NCBI GenBank assembly: GCA_023440865.1
Contig: JAEXRM010000206.1
Span: 1-23,434, forward strand
From: Bacillota bacterium
GTDB taxonomy: Bacteria; Bacillota; Clostridia; DSM-8532
Length of the DNA: 23,434 nucleotides
Reading direction: 5' to 3'
Numbering within the stretch: position 1 is the first letter of the stretch; each line of letters opens with the position of its first letter. Under the pieces are notes generated by a model that saw nothing but the letters and a program-made list of their open reading frames with translations, searched no databases and was not told the origin of the DNA. Shown piece by piece: positions 15,134-22,671 of this stretch. The position numbers and the translations under genes were made by a program.

Positions 15134-15162
15134 AGTATATCACGCGGTCAACGGACGGGCAA
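15134..15162 (-). promoter_or_regulatory. Promoter candidate for the 6S-like RNA
   Basis: TTGCCC (15157-15162) and TATACT (15134-15139) are separated by 17 nt on the minus strand. The predicted start near 15127 is about 50 nt upstream of the closing stem, which would require 5' processing. A nearer but weaker TATCTT box lies around 15090. Confidence 0.5.
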
Positions 15163-15207
15163 CCCGAACCCCCGGCCGACATGGTCTGGGACGGCCCGCG
15201 GGGCCGG

Positions 15208-15954
15208 TCAGGCGCGACCTTCCATCTCGGTCAGGTGTTTCCAGTACCGCCGTGGCAGGAACCCGCGCTGCAGCTGCGGATTGATGCGGCCTTCCACGGC
15301 GATCGCCTTGAAATACCGCTGCCACAGCCGGGCGAAATCGGCATCCGCATCGCGTGCCATCTCCTCCAGCCCCGCAGGCGCCGAAGCGAACACCAGCTCG
15401 GCGCCATCCCACGCCGCACATCGACGCCGCCTCACATCCTGGATGATGAACGGCTGATCCGAAAGCCGTTCCGCAAAGTGGGGGGCCACCCGTTCCGTGA
15501 TGTTGCCGTCCGGTTCATACGCAGCATGATAGATGCCGGACGCAGTTTTGACGAAGCGCAGCGCCCCGAGGAAGAAATGCACCTCTGCATTGACCTTGCG
15601 CGACAACTCATGCAGCCGGTGGATCGCAGGATCCTGCAGCCTTTCCATGACATGGGCCCCGTCGCCGCGCATGCCGGCGCGGACGGCATGCAGCAGAAGG
15701 GTCGGCACCTGGGGCGACTCGCCCAGCCAGGCGGTATAGAAATCCTGCAGCACCTCGCGGGAAAGCCGGCGTTCAATGCCAGCCCAGACCCTTTCCGCCT
15801 TTTCGGGGTCAACCGGCACGACGCGCTCCGCACCGTCCAGCGCAAGCTGTTGCAAGCCGTCCGCGTAGCAGATCTGCGGGTCCTCCCTCAGGCGGAACGC
15901 TTCGAAAACAGCCGTCAGGATGCCCTCGAAGGATGAATCGCACCAGTAGGTCAT
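15208..15954 (-). CDS. DUF4130 protein, partner of the radical SAM DNA-repair family (TIGR03915 type)
   Basis: The 248-residue protein starts with the family hallmark region SSFEGILTAVFEAFRLREDP (7-26). It continues with the DUF4130 core, for example HELSRKVNAEVHFFLGALRF (115-134), GIYHAAYEPDGNI (140-152) and HFAERLSDQPFIIQD (159-173). The family is annotated as a probable DNA-metabolism protein because it always sits beside the radical SAM partner, and in other bacteria its domain is fused to a uracil-DNA-glycosylase-like domain. No catalytic residues can be assigned from sequence. Its ATG overlaps the radical SAM gene's stop (ATGA at 15954-15951), so translation is coupled. Nothing resembling a glycosylase domain is present here. 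Confidence 0.9.
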   Translation of the reverse strand: MTYWCDSSFEGILTAVFEAFRLREDPQICYADGLQQLALDGAERVVPVDPEKAERVWAGIERRLSREVLQDFYTAWLGESPQVPTLLLHAVRAGMRGDGAHVMERLQDPAIHRLHELSRKVNAEVHFFLGALRFVKTASGIYHAAYEPDGNITERVAPHFAERLSDQPFIIQDVRRRRCAAWDGAELVFASAPAGLEEMARDADADFARLWQRYFKAIAVEGRINPQLQRGFLPRRYWKHLTEMEGRA

Positions 15955-17486
15955 GGCGACACCTCCCCTGCCGGATGGAACCGTACGGATCCCGGCAGGA
16001 TGCGGGCATCCGGCGGGAGGCCTCCGCCCGAAGGCATGATGCTGCCAGCCGGGCCGACGCCTCCGGCGGGCAGCTGCGGCATGTGGCGCGACGGCGGTTC
16101 CGGAAAAAAGGGACGCGGCTCCATGGGCAACAGGGCGAACGGATCGGGACCGCGACCCGGCATGCCCGGCAGCAGCAGGCTGTCGGAGGGCACCCCCTCC
16201 GGCGCGGACACGCGGGTGCGCCCTTGTCCGAAATCCTGTCCGAACAGGCTCATCTGCTCATACCTCGGGTCGATGTTCTTGCCCGGTTCCGCGAGCACCT
16301 GCGTGAGGGTCTCCGGCGTGTGGCCGCGGTCTCCCTCGAACCTGCCGCCGCAGGTCAAAAAGTGGCGGGCGCGCTTGGTCACGATGCGCATCCGCTTGAG
16401 GTCCTCAAACGTCAGGGGGCCGAGCCGGCGCGCCGCGACGATGCGGCGGGCGGATTGCACGCCGATGCCCGGCACCCGCAGGAGCATTTCGTACGGTGCC
16501 CGGTTGACCTCGACCGGAAACTGGTCGAGGTGCCGGACGGCCCAGTCGGCCTTCGGGTCGATGCGGGCATCGAAGGTGTCATGCGACTCGTCCAGCAGTT
16601 CCTCCGCATCGAAGCCGTAAAAGCGCAGCAGCCAGTCGGCCTGGTACATGCGGTGCTCGCGCAGCAGCGGCGGCTCCGCGGTCAGTGCGGGCAGCTGGCC
16701 CGGCGCGCTGTTGATCGCCATGTAGGCCGAATAGTACACCCGCTTGAGCGAGAAGCGCCGGTACAGGTTCTGCGACAAACGCAGGACGCGCAGGTCGCTG
16801 TCGCGCGTGGCGCCGAGGATGAGCTGCGTGCTCTGTCCCGCCGGCACGAAATCGGGCGTGTGGCGCAGTGCCGGCATCAGCGACTTGTGCTCCCGGATCT
16901 GTCCGGCAAGGTAGTTCATGGGGCCGAGGATGCCTTCCGGCGTTTTCTGCGGCGCCAGCCGTGCAAGGCCCGACGCGCTCGGCAGTTCGATGTTCACGCT
17001 CATGCGGTCGGCCAGCAGGCCGGCCTGGTGGATGAGCGCCGGATCGGCGCCCGGGATCGCCTTGACATGGATGTACCCGTTGAACCGGTACTCGTTGCGC
17101 AGCTTGAACAGCGCCCTGACCATGCGCTCCATCGTGTGGTCGGGGCTGACGGTGACTGCCGAGCTCAGGAACAGCCCTTCGATGTAGTTGCGGCGATAGA
17201 AGCTGATGGTGAGCTCGGCCAGCTCGTCCGGCGTGAAGCTTGCGCGCGGGATGTCGTTCGAGCAACGGTTGACGCAGTAGGCGCAGTTATAGATGCACGC
17301 ATTCGAAAAAAGCACCTTCAGCAGCGACACGCAACGTCCGTCGTCCGCCCAGCTGTGGCAGATGCCCGCCAGCGCGGCCGAGCCGACCGTGCCGGCCTTG
17401 CGCCCGCGCTCGACGCCGCTGGAGGAGCAGGACACGTCATACTTGGCCGAATCGGCGAGGATCTGCAGCTTTTCCATGAGTTTCAA
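15951..17486 (-). CDS. Putative DNA modification/repair radical SAM protein (TIGR03916 type)
   Basis: The 511-residue protein opens with KLMEKLQILADSAKYDVSCS and has the radical SAM cluster motif C-X3-C-X2-C in NACIYNCAYCVNRCSND (C64, C68, C71), with SAM-binding residues downstream. A helix-hairpin-helix DNA-binding motif, VPGIGVQSARRIVAAR, lies at about 338-353. The family typically ends near residue 420. Here the core ends in EQMSLFG (410-416), which resembles the sliding-clamp-binding peptide QL(S/D)LF, and then a Pro/Gly/Met-rich tail of about 95 residues follows. The reaction is unknown; the family is linked to DNA repair by its partner and domains. Start: TTG at 17486 with AAGGAGG 9 nt upstream; the ATG at 17477 has the same site 18 nt away. 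The promoter upstream carries a LexA box. Confidence 0.92.
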   Translation of the reverse strand: MKLMEKLQILADSAKYDVSCSSSGVERGRKAGTVGSAALAGICHSWADDGRCVSLLKVLFSNACIYNCAYCVNRCSNDIPRASFTPDELAELTISFYRRNYIEGLFLSSAVTVSPDHTMERMVRALFKLRNEYRFNGYIHVKAIPGADPALIHQAGLLADRMSVNIELPSASGLARLAPQKTPEGILGPMNYLAGQIREHKSLMPALRHTPDFVPAGQSTQLILGATRDSDLRVLRLSQNLYRRFSLKRVYYSAYMAINSAPGQLPALTAEPPLLREHRMYQADWLLRFYGFDAEELLDESHDTFDARIDPKADWAVRHLDQFPVEVNRAPYEMLLRVPGIGVQSARRIVAARRLGPLTFEDLKRMRIVTKRARHFLTCGGRFEGDRGHTPETLTQVLAEPGKNIDPRYEQMSLFGQDFGQGRTRVSAPEGVPSDSLLLPGMPGRGPDPFALLPMEPRPFFPEPPSRHMPQLPAGGVGPAGSIMPSGGGLPPDARILPGSVRFHPAGEVSP

Positions 17487-17538
17487 GGCGCATCGCCTCC
17501 TTTGTGCGGCGACGGACGACGGTCCGCCTTCTCCTTCC

Positions 17539-17567
17539 ATTGTACGCCAGACCGCCCGTTTTTGCAA
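17539..17567 (-). promoter_or_regulatory. Promoter of the radical SAM/DUF4130 operon
   Basis: TTGCAA (17562-17567) and TACAAT (17539-17544) are spaced by exactly 17 nt on the minus strand. The -10 matches five of six consensus positions. The predicted leader is about 45 nt and contains the AAGGAGG ribosome-binding site. Confidence 0.75.
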
Positions 17568-17578
17568 ACACTTGTTCG
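17565..17578 (-). promoter_or_regulatory. LexA (DinR) operator / SOS box
   Basis: The minus-strand sequence CGAACAAGTGTTTG fits every position of the Gram-positive LexA consensus CGAACRNRYGTTYG. It overlaps the -35 hexamer by 3 nt, so a bound repressor would block RNA polymerase. A second short palindrome, TTCGTTTACGAA, abuts it on the upstream side. Confidence 0.82.
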
Positions 17579-17701
17579 TTTACGAAAGAGAATCGTGGAA
17601 ATCCTGCAAATGGGCGGGCGACTGCCCGCGACCGTTCCGATGAACAAAGACGGTTGCCGGAAGCACCCTTGGAACCAATCCGCCATTTGCGCCGGCATGG
17701 C

Positions 17702-17731
17702 TTGAAATGCAAGTTTCGCTTGTGCTATAAT
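17702..17731 (+). promoter_or_regulatory. Promoter of the liv operon
   Basis: TTGAAA (17702-17707) and a perfect TATAAT (17726-17731) are separated by 18 nt, with TG one base before the -10 making it an extended -10. The leader is about 75 nt and can form a short stem (CCAACAAC with GTTGCTGG, one mismatch). Confidence 0.85.
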
Positions 17732-17813
17732 TCATCCAACAACGAGGGTGTTGCTGGAATTCCATACATGGGAAGTCTGTCAACGTCCTCATTTTGCATC
17801 AGGAGGAGAAATG

Positions 17814-18956
17814 ATGAAGAACAGAAAGCACCTTGCAATCCTGCTCGCCTGCGTCCTTGCCGTCTCGATGCTCGTGACCGCCTGCGGCGGCGCCAACACA
17901 ATCAAGATCGGCGTGGTCATGCCGATCACCGGCCAGGTCGCCACCTACGGCGTCCAGTCCGTGAACGCGGCCAAGATGTACATGGAAGAGCTCAATGCGG
18001 CCGGCGGCATCAACGGCAAGAAGATCGAGCTCGTGATCGAGGACGACGAGGCGACCCCCGCCAAGACCACAAACGCCTTCAAGAAGATGGTCTCCAGCGA
18101 CAAGGTCGTCGCCATCGTCGGCGCCCTGACCTCCAAGTGCTCCCTGGCCATCACCGGCGAGGCACAGCAGAAGAAGATCGTCATGATCTCCCCCTCCTCC
18201 ACCAACGACACCGTGACCGACGCGGGCAATTTCATCTTCCGCGCCTGCTACAATGACTCCTTCCAGGGCCAGGTCGTCGCGCAGTTCGCCTTCGAGACGC
18301 TCCAGGGCAAGAACGCCGCCATCCTGTTCGACAACGCCAACGACTACTCCAAGGGCCTGACCCAGAACTTCAAGGACAAGTTCACCGCCCTGGGCGGCAC
18401 CATCATCGCCGAGGAGTCCTACGCCACCGGCGACACGGACTTCAATGCGCAGCTGACCAAGATCGCCGCCGCGAAGCCCGACGTCCTCTTCCTGCCCGAC
18501 TACTACAGCACCGTCTCCGTCATTTCCAAGCAGGTCCGCGCCCTCGGCATCACCGTGCCGATGCTCGGCGCCGACGGCTGGGACGAAATCACCAACAACG
18601 CCGGTGACGAAGTCATCGACTGCTACTACTCCAACCACTACGCCCCCGATGCCGACGACCCGGAAGTCAAGAAGTTCGTTGCCGCCTACCAGGCCAAGTA
18701 CAACGGCGAAACCCCGAACGCCCTCGCCGCACTTGCCTATGACTCCCTGAACATCCTGTGCGACGCCATCGCCAAGGCCGGCACCGATCCGGACAAGCTG
18801 CAGGCCGCCATGATGGAGACCAGCAAGAAGTTCGTGACCGGCAACATCACCTTCAACGAGAAGCGCAACCCGGTCAAATCCGCCGTCATGCTCAAGGTCG
18901 TGAAGGGATCCGACGGCAAGCTCACCACCGAGTACGCCGGCACGGTCAATCCGTAA
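17814..18956 (+). CDS. livK: Branched-chain amino acid ABC transporter substrate-binding lipoprotein
   Basis: This 380-residue lipoprotein captures branched-chain or related amino acids outside the membrane for LivHMGF. A signal peptide with the lipobox LVTAC (acylated Cys24) opens it. The mature protein starts with the Peripla_BP_6 pattern IKIGVVMPITGQVATYGVQS, followed by GGINGKKIELVIEDDEATP and IVGALTSKCSLAITGEAQQ. Codon use is strongly biased to C- or G-ending codons, as in highly expressed genes. Start: two adjacent ATG codons (17811 and 17814) follow AGGAGG; the second has the better 7-nt spacing. A strong promoter lies upstream, and a terminator-like hairpin after the gene should raise its expression over the membrane components. 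The exact ligand is not readable from sequence. Confidence 0.95.
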   Translation: MKNRKHLAILLACVLAVSMLVTACGGANTIKIGVVMPITGQVATYGVQSVNAAKMYMEELNAAGGINGKKIELVIEDDEATPAKTTNAFKKMVSSDKVVAIVGALTSKCSLAITGEAQQKKIVMISPSSTNDTVTDAGNFIFRACYNDSFQGQVVAQFAFETLQGKNAAILFDNANDYSKGLTQNFKDKFTALGGTIIAEESYATGDTDFNAQLTKIAAAKPDVLFLPDYYSTVSVISKQVRALGITVPMLGADGWDEITNNAGDEVIDCYYSNHYAPDADDPEVKKFVAAYQAKYNGETPNALAALAYDSLNILCDAIAKAGTDPDKLQAAMMETSKKFVTGNITFNEKRNPVKSAVMLKVVKGSDGKLTTEYAGTVNP

Positions 18957-19018
18957 GTCGCGTGTCCAACGGGACCCATGCCACCACATCCAGTCTATAG
19001 ACGGTTGAACGGCAGAAC

Positions 19019-19054
19019 GGGAACAGGTGCAGCCATGCACCTGTTCCCTGTTTT
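19019..19054 (+). terminator. Terminator or attenuator hairpin between livK and livH
   Basis: A perfect 13-bp stem (GGGAACAGGTGCA with TGCACCTGTTCCC) closes a 4-nt loop and is followed by TGTTTT. It probably stops part of the transcripts after livK, giving more binding protein than permease; it could also protect the livK mRNA 3' end. Confidence 0.85.
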
Positions 19055-19159
19055 CCGGAACCGGTGCCATGCCCACATGCCAAACATGAAAAGGACCCGC
19101 CCCTGCGCTCGCAGTCCGGCCTCCTGGCCGGATCCGCATGGACGGGAGAGGTAACACGC

Positions 19160-20056
19160 ATGTTGCTGCAGCAGCTCATCAACGGGTTCACCCTGGGCTT
19201 CATCTACGCGCTGATCGCCCTGGGCTACACCATGGTCTACGGCATCGTCCGGCTCATCAATTTCGCTCACGGCGACATGCTGATGATCGGGGCCTATACC
19301 GGTTATTTCATTCTCAGCGCCCTTGGCGCGACTCCTTCCTCCATGGTGCTGGCACTCGCCGGGTCCATGGTCGTGTGCGCCGTGGTCGGCGTCACGCTCG
19401 AGCGCGTCTGCTACCGGCCGCTCCGCAATGCCCCCCGCATCAACATTCTGATTGTGGCCATCGGCGCCTCGCTCGTCATCGAGAACGGCGGACGCATCCT
19501 GCCCTTCATGGGCCCGAATCCCCGGCAGTACCCGCAGCTCGAGGGGTCCGTCAGCAAGGTGGACCTTCTGGGCCAGCAGGTCGTCATCAGCCAGCAGGAC
19601 ATCATCGTCATCATCGTGTCGATCCTCATGATGGCGGGGCTCGGATACATCGTCAAGTTCACGAAGATCGGCAAGGCCATGCGCGCCGTCTCCCATGACA
19701 CGCGGGCCGCCTCGCTGATGGGCATCAACGTGGACCGGATCATTTCCTTCACGTTCGCCATCGGTTCCGCGATGGCCGCCGTCGCCGGCGTGCTCTTCGC
19801 CAGCAAGTACCCTCAGGTGCAGACATACATGGGCATCCTGCCAGGCCTGAAAGCGTTTGTCGCGGCTGTTCTCGGCGGCATTGGCAGCATTCCGGGCGCC
19901 ATGATCGGCGGCATCATCCTGGGCATCACCGAAATCCTCTCGAAGGCGTACATCTCCTCGAAACTCGCGGATGCGGTCGTCTTCGGCATTCTGGTGCTCA
20001 TCCTCATGATCCGGCCCACCGGCATCATGGGCAAGAGCCTCAAAGAGAAAGTGTAG
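19160..20056 (+). CDS. livH: Branched-chain amino acid ABC transporter permease LivH
   Basis: One of two membrane subunits of the transporter, with 298 residues and about eight hydrophobic helices. The opening QQLINGFTLGFIYALIALGY followed by MVYGIVRLINFAHGDMLMIG is the family signature. The cytoplasmic coupling loop to the ATPases is around 176-195 (GKAMRAVSHDTRAASLMGIN). GGIGSIPGAMIGG (about 238-250) is also typical. The ATG at 19160 has GAGAGG 8 nt upstream; the open frame begins earlier (19064) but those residues are not family-like. livM follows 8 nt after the stop. Confidence 0.95.
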   Translation: MLLQQLINGFTLGFIYALIALGYTMVYGIVRLINFAHGDMLMIGAYTGYFILSALGATPSSMVLALAGSMVVCAVVGVTLERVCYRPLRNAPRINILIVAIGASLVIENGGRILPFMGPNPRQYPQLEGSVSKVDLLGQQVVISQQDIIVIIVSILMMAGLGYIVKFTKIGKAMRAVSHDTRAASLMGINVDRIISFTFAIGSAMAAVAGVLFASKYPQVQTYMGILPGLKAFVAAVLGGIGSIPGAMIGGIILGITEILSKAYISSKLADAVVFGILVLILMIRPTGIMGKSLKEKV

Positions 20057-20064
20057 GTGACAGG

Positions 20065-21102
20065 ATGAAACGCATCAAGCCATTCCCCCTCCTTCTCGGT
20101 CTGGCAGTCCTCCTTGTCGGTCTCGTCTCCGCCCTGATCCGTGTCGGCGTGCTCAACGACTATGTCGCGCAGATCCTCGCGTTCGCGGGCATCAACGTCA
20201 TCGTGGCCCTGAGCCTGAATCTCATATCGGGCTTCACCGGACAGCTTGCGCTGGGACACGCCGGCTTCATGGCCATTGGCGCCTACGCGGCGGCCGCCTC
20301 GGTCATGCAGTTCCATCTGCCCATCTTCGCCGGCATCGTCATTGGCGGCTGCGTCACCGCCCTGTTCGGCCTGGTGATCGGATTTCCGACGCTCCGGCTG
20401 CGCGGCGACTATCTGGCCATCGTCACGCTGGCCTTTGGCGAGATCATCCGCGTCATCCTCGTCAACCTCGACAAGCTCACCGGCGGCGCGGCCGGGCTCA
20501 AGAGCATCCCCTACTTCATCTCCCCCCAGGCGATCGAGCGCAACGCCGATGCGATCAACTGGGTGCCCACCCTCAACTTCGCCGTCATCACCCTGACAAT
20601 GCTCCTGGTGCTGGCGCTTGTCCACAACCTGCTGCACTCCTCCTACGGCCGCGCCATCATCTCGGTGCGCGAGGACGAGGTCGCATCCGGCTCCATGGGC
20701 GTGGGCATCTTCCGCTACAAGATGATCGCCTTCTGCATGTCCGCCTTCATCGCGGGCGTGGGCGGCGGACTCTACGCCTTCCTGTTCAATTACCTCAACC
20801 CCACCGACTTCAACTTCCTGCGCTCGGTCGACTTCCTCATCATCGTCGTCTTCGGCGGCATGGGCAGTCTCACCGGCACCATCGCGGCCGGCTACCTGCT
20901 CACCTACCTGCAGGAGGCCCTTCGGTTCCTGCAGGACTACCGCCTCGTGATCTACCCCGTCCTGCTGATCGTGATGATGATCTTCCGGCCGGGCGGCATC
21001 ATGGGCACCCGTGAGCTGTCCATCACACGCCTGTTCCGGACACGCAGCCTCAAGCGCGCCTTCGCCCGGGAAACGGCGGCCGACAGGGAGGAGACGACAT
21101 GA
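20065..21102 (+). CDS. livM: Branched-chain amino acid ABC transporter permease LivM
   Basis: The second membrane subunit, 345 residues. Family motifs are NVIVALSLNLISGFTGQLAL and GHAGFMAIGAYAAA near the N-terminus. The coupling loop is YGRAIISVREDEVASGSMGV (about 193-212). FGGMGSLTGTIAAGYLL follows near residue 265. The ~40 C-terminal residues are basic and cytoplasmic. It starts 8 nt after livH, with an AGGTGACAGG ribosome-binding region, and its stop overlaps the livG ATG (ATGA at 21099), so the genes are translationally coupled. Confidence 0.95.
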   Translation: MKRIKPFPLLLGLAVLLVGLVSALIRVGVLNDYVAQILAFAGINVIVALSLNLISGFTGQLALGHAGFMAIGAYAAAASVMQFHLPIFAGIVIGGCVTALFGLVIGFPTLRLRGDYLAIVTLAFGEIIRVILVNLDKLTGGAAGLKSIPYFISPQAIERNADAINWVPTLNFAVITLTMLLVLALVHNLLHSSYGRAIISVREDEVASGSMGVGIFRYKMIAFCMSAFIAGVGGGLYAFLFNYLNPTDFNFLRSVDFLIIVVFGGMGSLTGTIAAGYLLTYLQEALRFLQDYRLVIYPVLLIVMMIFRPGGIMGTRELSITRLFRTRSLKRAFARETAADREETT

Positions 21103-21878
21103 GCACCGTATTGTCCGCAGAGAAGATTTCCATCGAGTTCGGCGGCCTGCGGGCCGTCTCCGATTTCAGCCTCAGCCTCGAGTCCGGGGAGCTGGTCGGT
21201 CTCATCGGCCCGAACGGTGCCGGCAAAACCACCGTCTTCAACATGCTGACCGGCGTGTACCTGCCGACCTCCGGCAACATCAGGCTCGAGGGAACAAGCC
21301 TCGTCAAGAAGGCGCCGCATATCATCAACCGGCTCGGCGTCGCCCGCACCTTCCAGAACATCCGCCTGTTCAAGGAAATGACCGTGCTGGAAAACGTCCT
21401 CATCGCCCAGCACGGGCGCGTGGGCTACAGTTTTGCCGGCAGCCTGCTGCACCTGCCCTCCTTCCACCGCAAGGAACGGGAGATGCGCGCCGAAGCGCTG
21501 GAGCTGCTCGCGATCTTCCACATCGAAGGCAAGCAGGACGAGCTGGCAAAGAACCTGCCCTACGGCGAGCAGCGCAAGCTCGAGATCGTACGCGCATTGG
21601 CAACCAAGCCCAAGGTGCTGCTGCTCGACGAGCCGGCCGCCGGCATGAACCCGCAGGAAACCAACGACCTGATGCACCTCATCCGCTTCGTCCGCGACCG
21701 CTTCGGTCTGACGATCCTGTTGATCGAGCACGACATGAGCCTGGTCATGGGCATCTGCGAACGGATCACGGTGCTCGACTACGGCCAGACGATCGCCACG
21801 GGCACACCGGCGGAGATCGCCCGCAATCCGTTGGTCATCAAGGCCTATCTGGGAGAGGAGGCCGAATTCGGTGCTTGA
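21099..21878 (+). CDS. livG: Branched-chain amino acid ABC transporter ATP-binding protein LivG
   Basis: One of two ATPases that power uptake; 259 residues. The Walker A motif is GPNGAGKTT (37-45), the Q-loop Gln86 lies in ARTFQNIRLFKEMTV, the signature is the LivG-type LPYGEQRKLEIVRAL (153-167) rather than LSGGQ, and Walker B is VLLLDEP (173-179). The C-terminal extension GTPAEIARNPLVIKAYLGEE is typical for LivG. It starts inside the livM stop and overlaps livF by 8 nt. Confidence 0.96.
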   Translation: MSTVLSAEKISIEFGGLRAVSDFSLSLESGELVGLIGPNGAGKTTVFNMLTGVYLPTSGNIRLEGTSLVKKAPHIINRLGVARTFQNIRLFKEMTVLENVLIAQHGRVGYSFAGSLLHLPSFHRKEREMRAEALELLAIFHIEGKQDELAKNLPYGEQRKLEIVRALATKPKVLLLDEPAAGMNPQETNDLMHLIRFVRDRFGLTILLIEHDMSLVMGICERITVLDYGQTIATGTPAEIARNPLVIKAYLGEEAEFGA

Positions 21879-22572
21879 AGTACGCGACCTGAATGTGTTT
21901 TACGGCAACATCCATGCCATCCATGATGTTTCCTTCAACGTCCGGGAGGGTGAAATCGTCACGATGATCGGCGCCAACGGCGCCGGCAAGTCCTCCACGC
22001 TCAACAGCCTGTCCGGCGTGATCCCCTACAAGGGCAGCATCCAGTTCCAGGGCAAGGAGCTCTCGAGCGTCAAGCCGCATGAGATCGTCCAGTCGGGCCT
22101 CGTGCAGGTGCCCGAGGGACGGCGCATCTTCGCCAACCTCACGGTCAGGGAGAACCTCGAGATGGGCTCCTTCACCCGCAGGGACAAGGCAAAGGTCAAG
22201 GATGACTATGAGAATGTCTACACCCGGTTTCCCCGATTGAAGGAACGGTTGCAGCAGGTTGCCGGCACCCTCTCCGGCGGCGAGCAGCAGATGCTTGCCA
22301 TGGGACGCGCGTTGATGTCGCGACCGAGGATGCTGCTGCTCGACGAACCCTCCATGGGCCTTGCACCGTTGCTGGTCAAGGAGATCTTCCACATCATCCA
22401 CGACATCAACCAGGCCGGCACGACCGTGCTGCTCGTGGAACAGAACGCCCACATGGCGCTCTCGATCGCCCACCGCGCGTATGTGCTTGAGACCGGACGG
22501 GTCAGCCTCTCCGGCAACGCGCAGGAACTGATGAAGTCCGAGGAGGTGCGCAAAGCCTATCTCGGAGGCTGA
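21871..22572 (+). CDS. livF: Branched-chain amino acid ABC transporter ATP-binding protein LivF
   Basis: The partner ATPase of LivG; 233 residues. Walker A is GANGAGKSS (34-42), LSGGEQQMLAMGRALMSRP (134-152) is the signature region, and MLLLDEPSMGLAP (154-166) is Walker B with the downstream LivF-type sequence. It begins with GTG, with GGAGG 9 nt upstream, and overlaps the last 8 nt of livG. No terminator with a T tract follows; a weak CCCGGT/ACCGGG hairpin lies at about 22600, so transcription may continue into the CBS-ACT gene. Confidence 0.96.
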   Translation: MLEVRDLNVFYGNIHAIHDVSFNVREGEIVTMIGANGAGKSSTLNSLSGVIPYKGSIQFQGKELSSVKPHEIVQSGLVQVPEGRRIFANLTVRENLEMGSFTRRDKAKVKDDYENVYTRFPRLKERLQQVAGTLSGGEQQMLAMGRALMSRPRMLLLDEPSMGLAPLLVKEIFHIIHDINQAGTTVLLVEQNAHMALSIAHRAYVLETGRVSLSGNAQELMKSEEVRKAYLGG

Positions 22573-22671
22573 AACCTTTACCCGATCCCCATTTCCCCGG
22601 TTCACCCGCGTCACACCGGGTACATACCCTACATCAGGATCTCGGCCATATGGCCTTCAGGAGGGATACTC

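Noticed and set aside
15150..15180. tRNA-like T-arm (GGTTCGGGTT) on the minus strand
   Set aside because: The invariant GTTCRA pattern is not met and no acceptor, D or anticodon arms can be formed around it.
15933..17705. Plus-strand open frame of 590 codons opposite the radical SAM gene
   Set aside because: Its composition (Arg/Gln/His-rich) is that of an antisense frame, and the opposite strand carries a clear radical SAM family protein with coupled partner.
17799..19157. Minus-strand open frame of 452 codons opposite livK
   Set aside because: The Gly/Val/Asp-rich low-complexity translation results from the strongly biased livK codons read in reverse.
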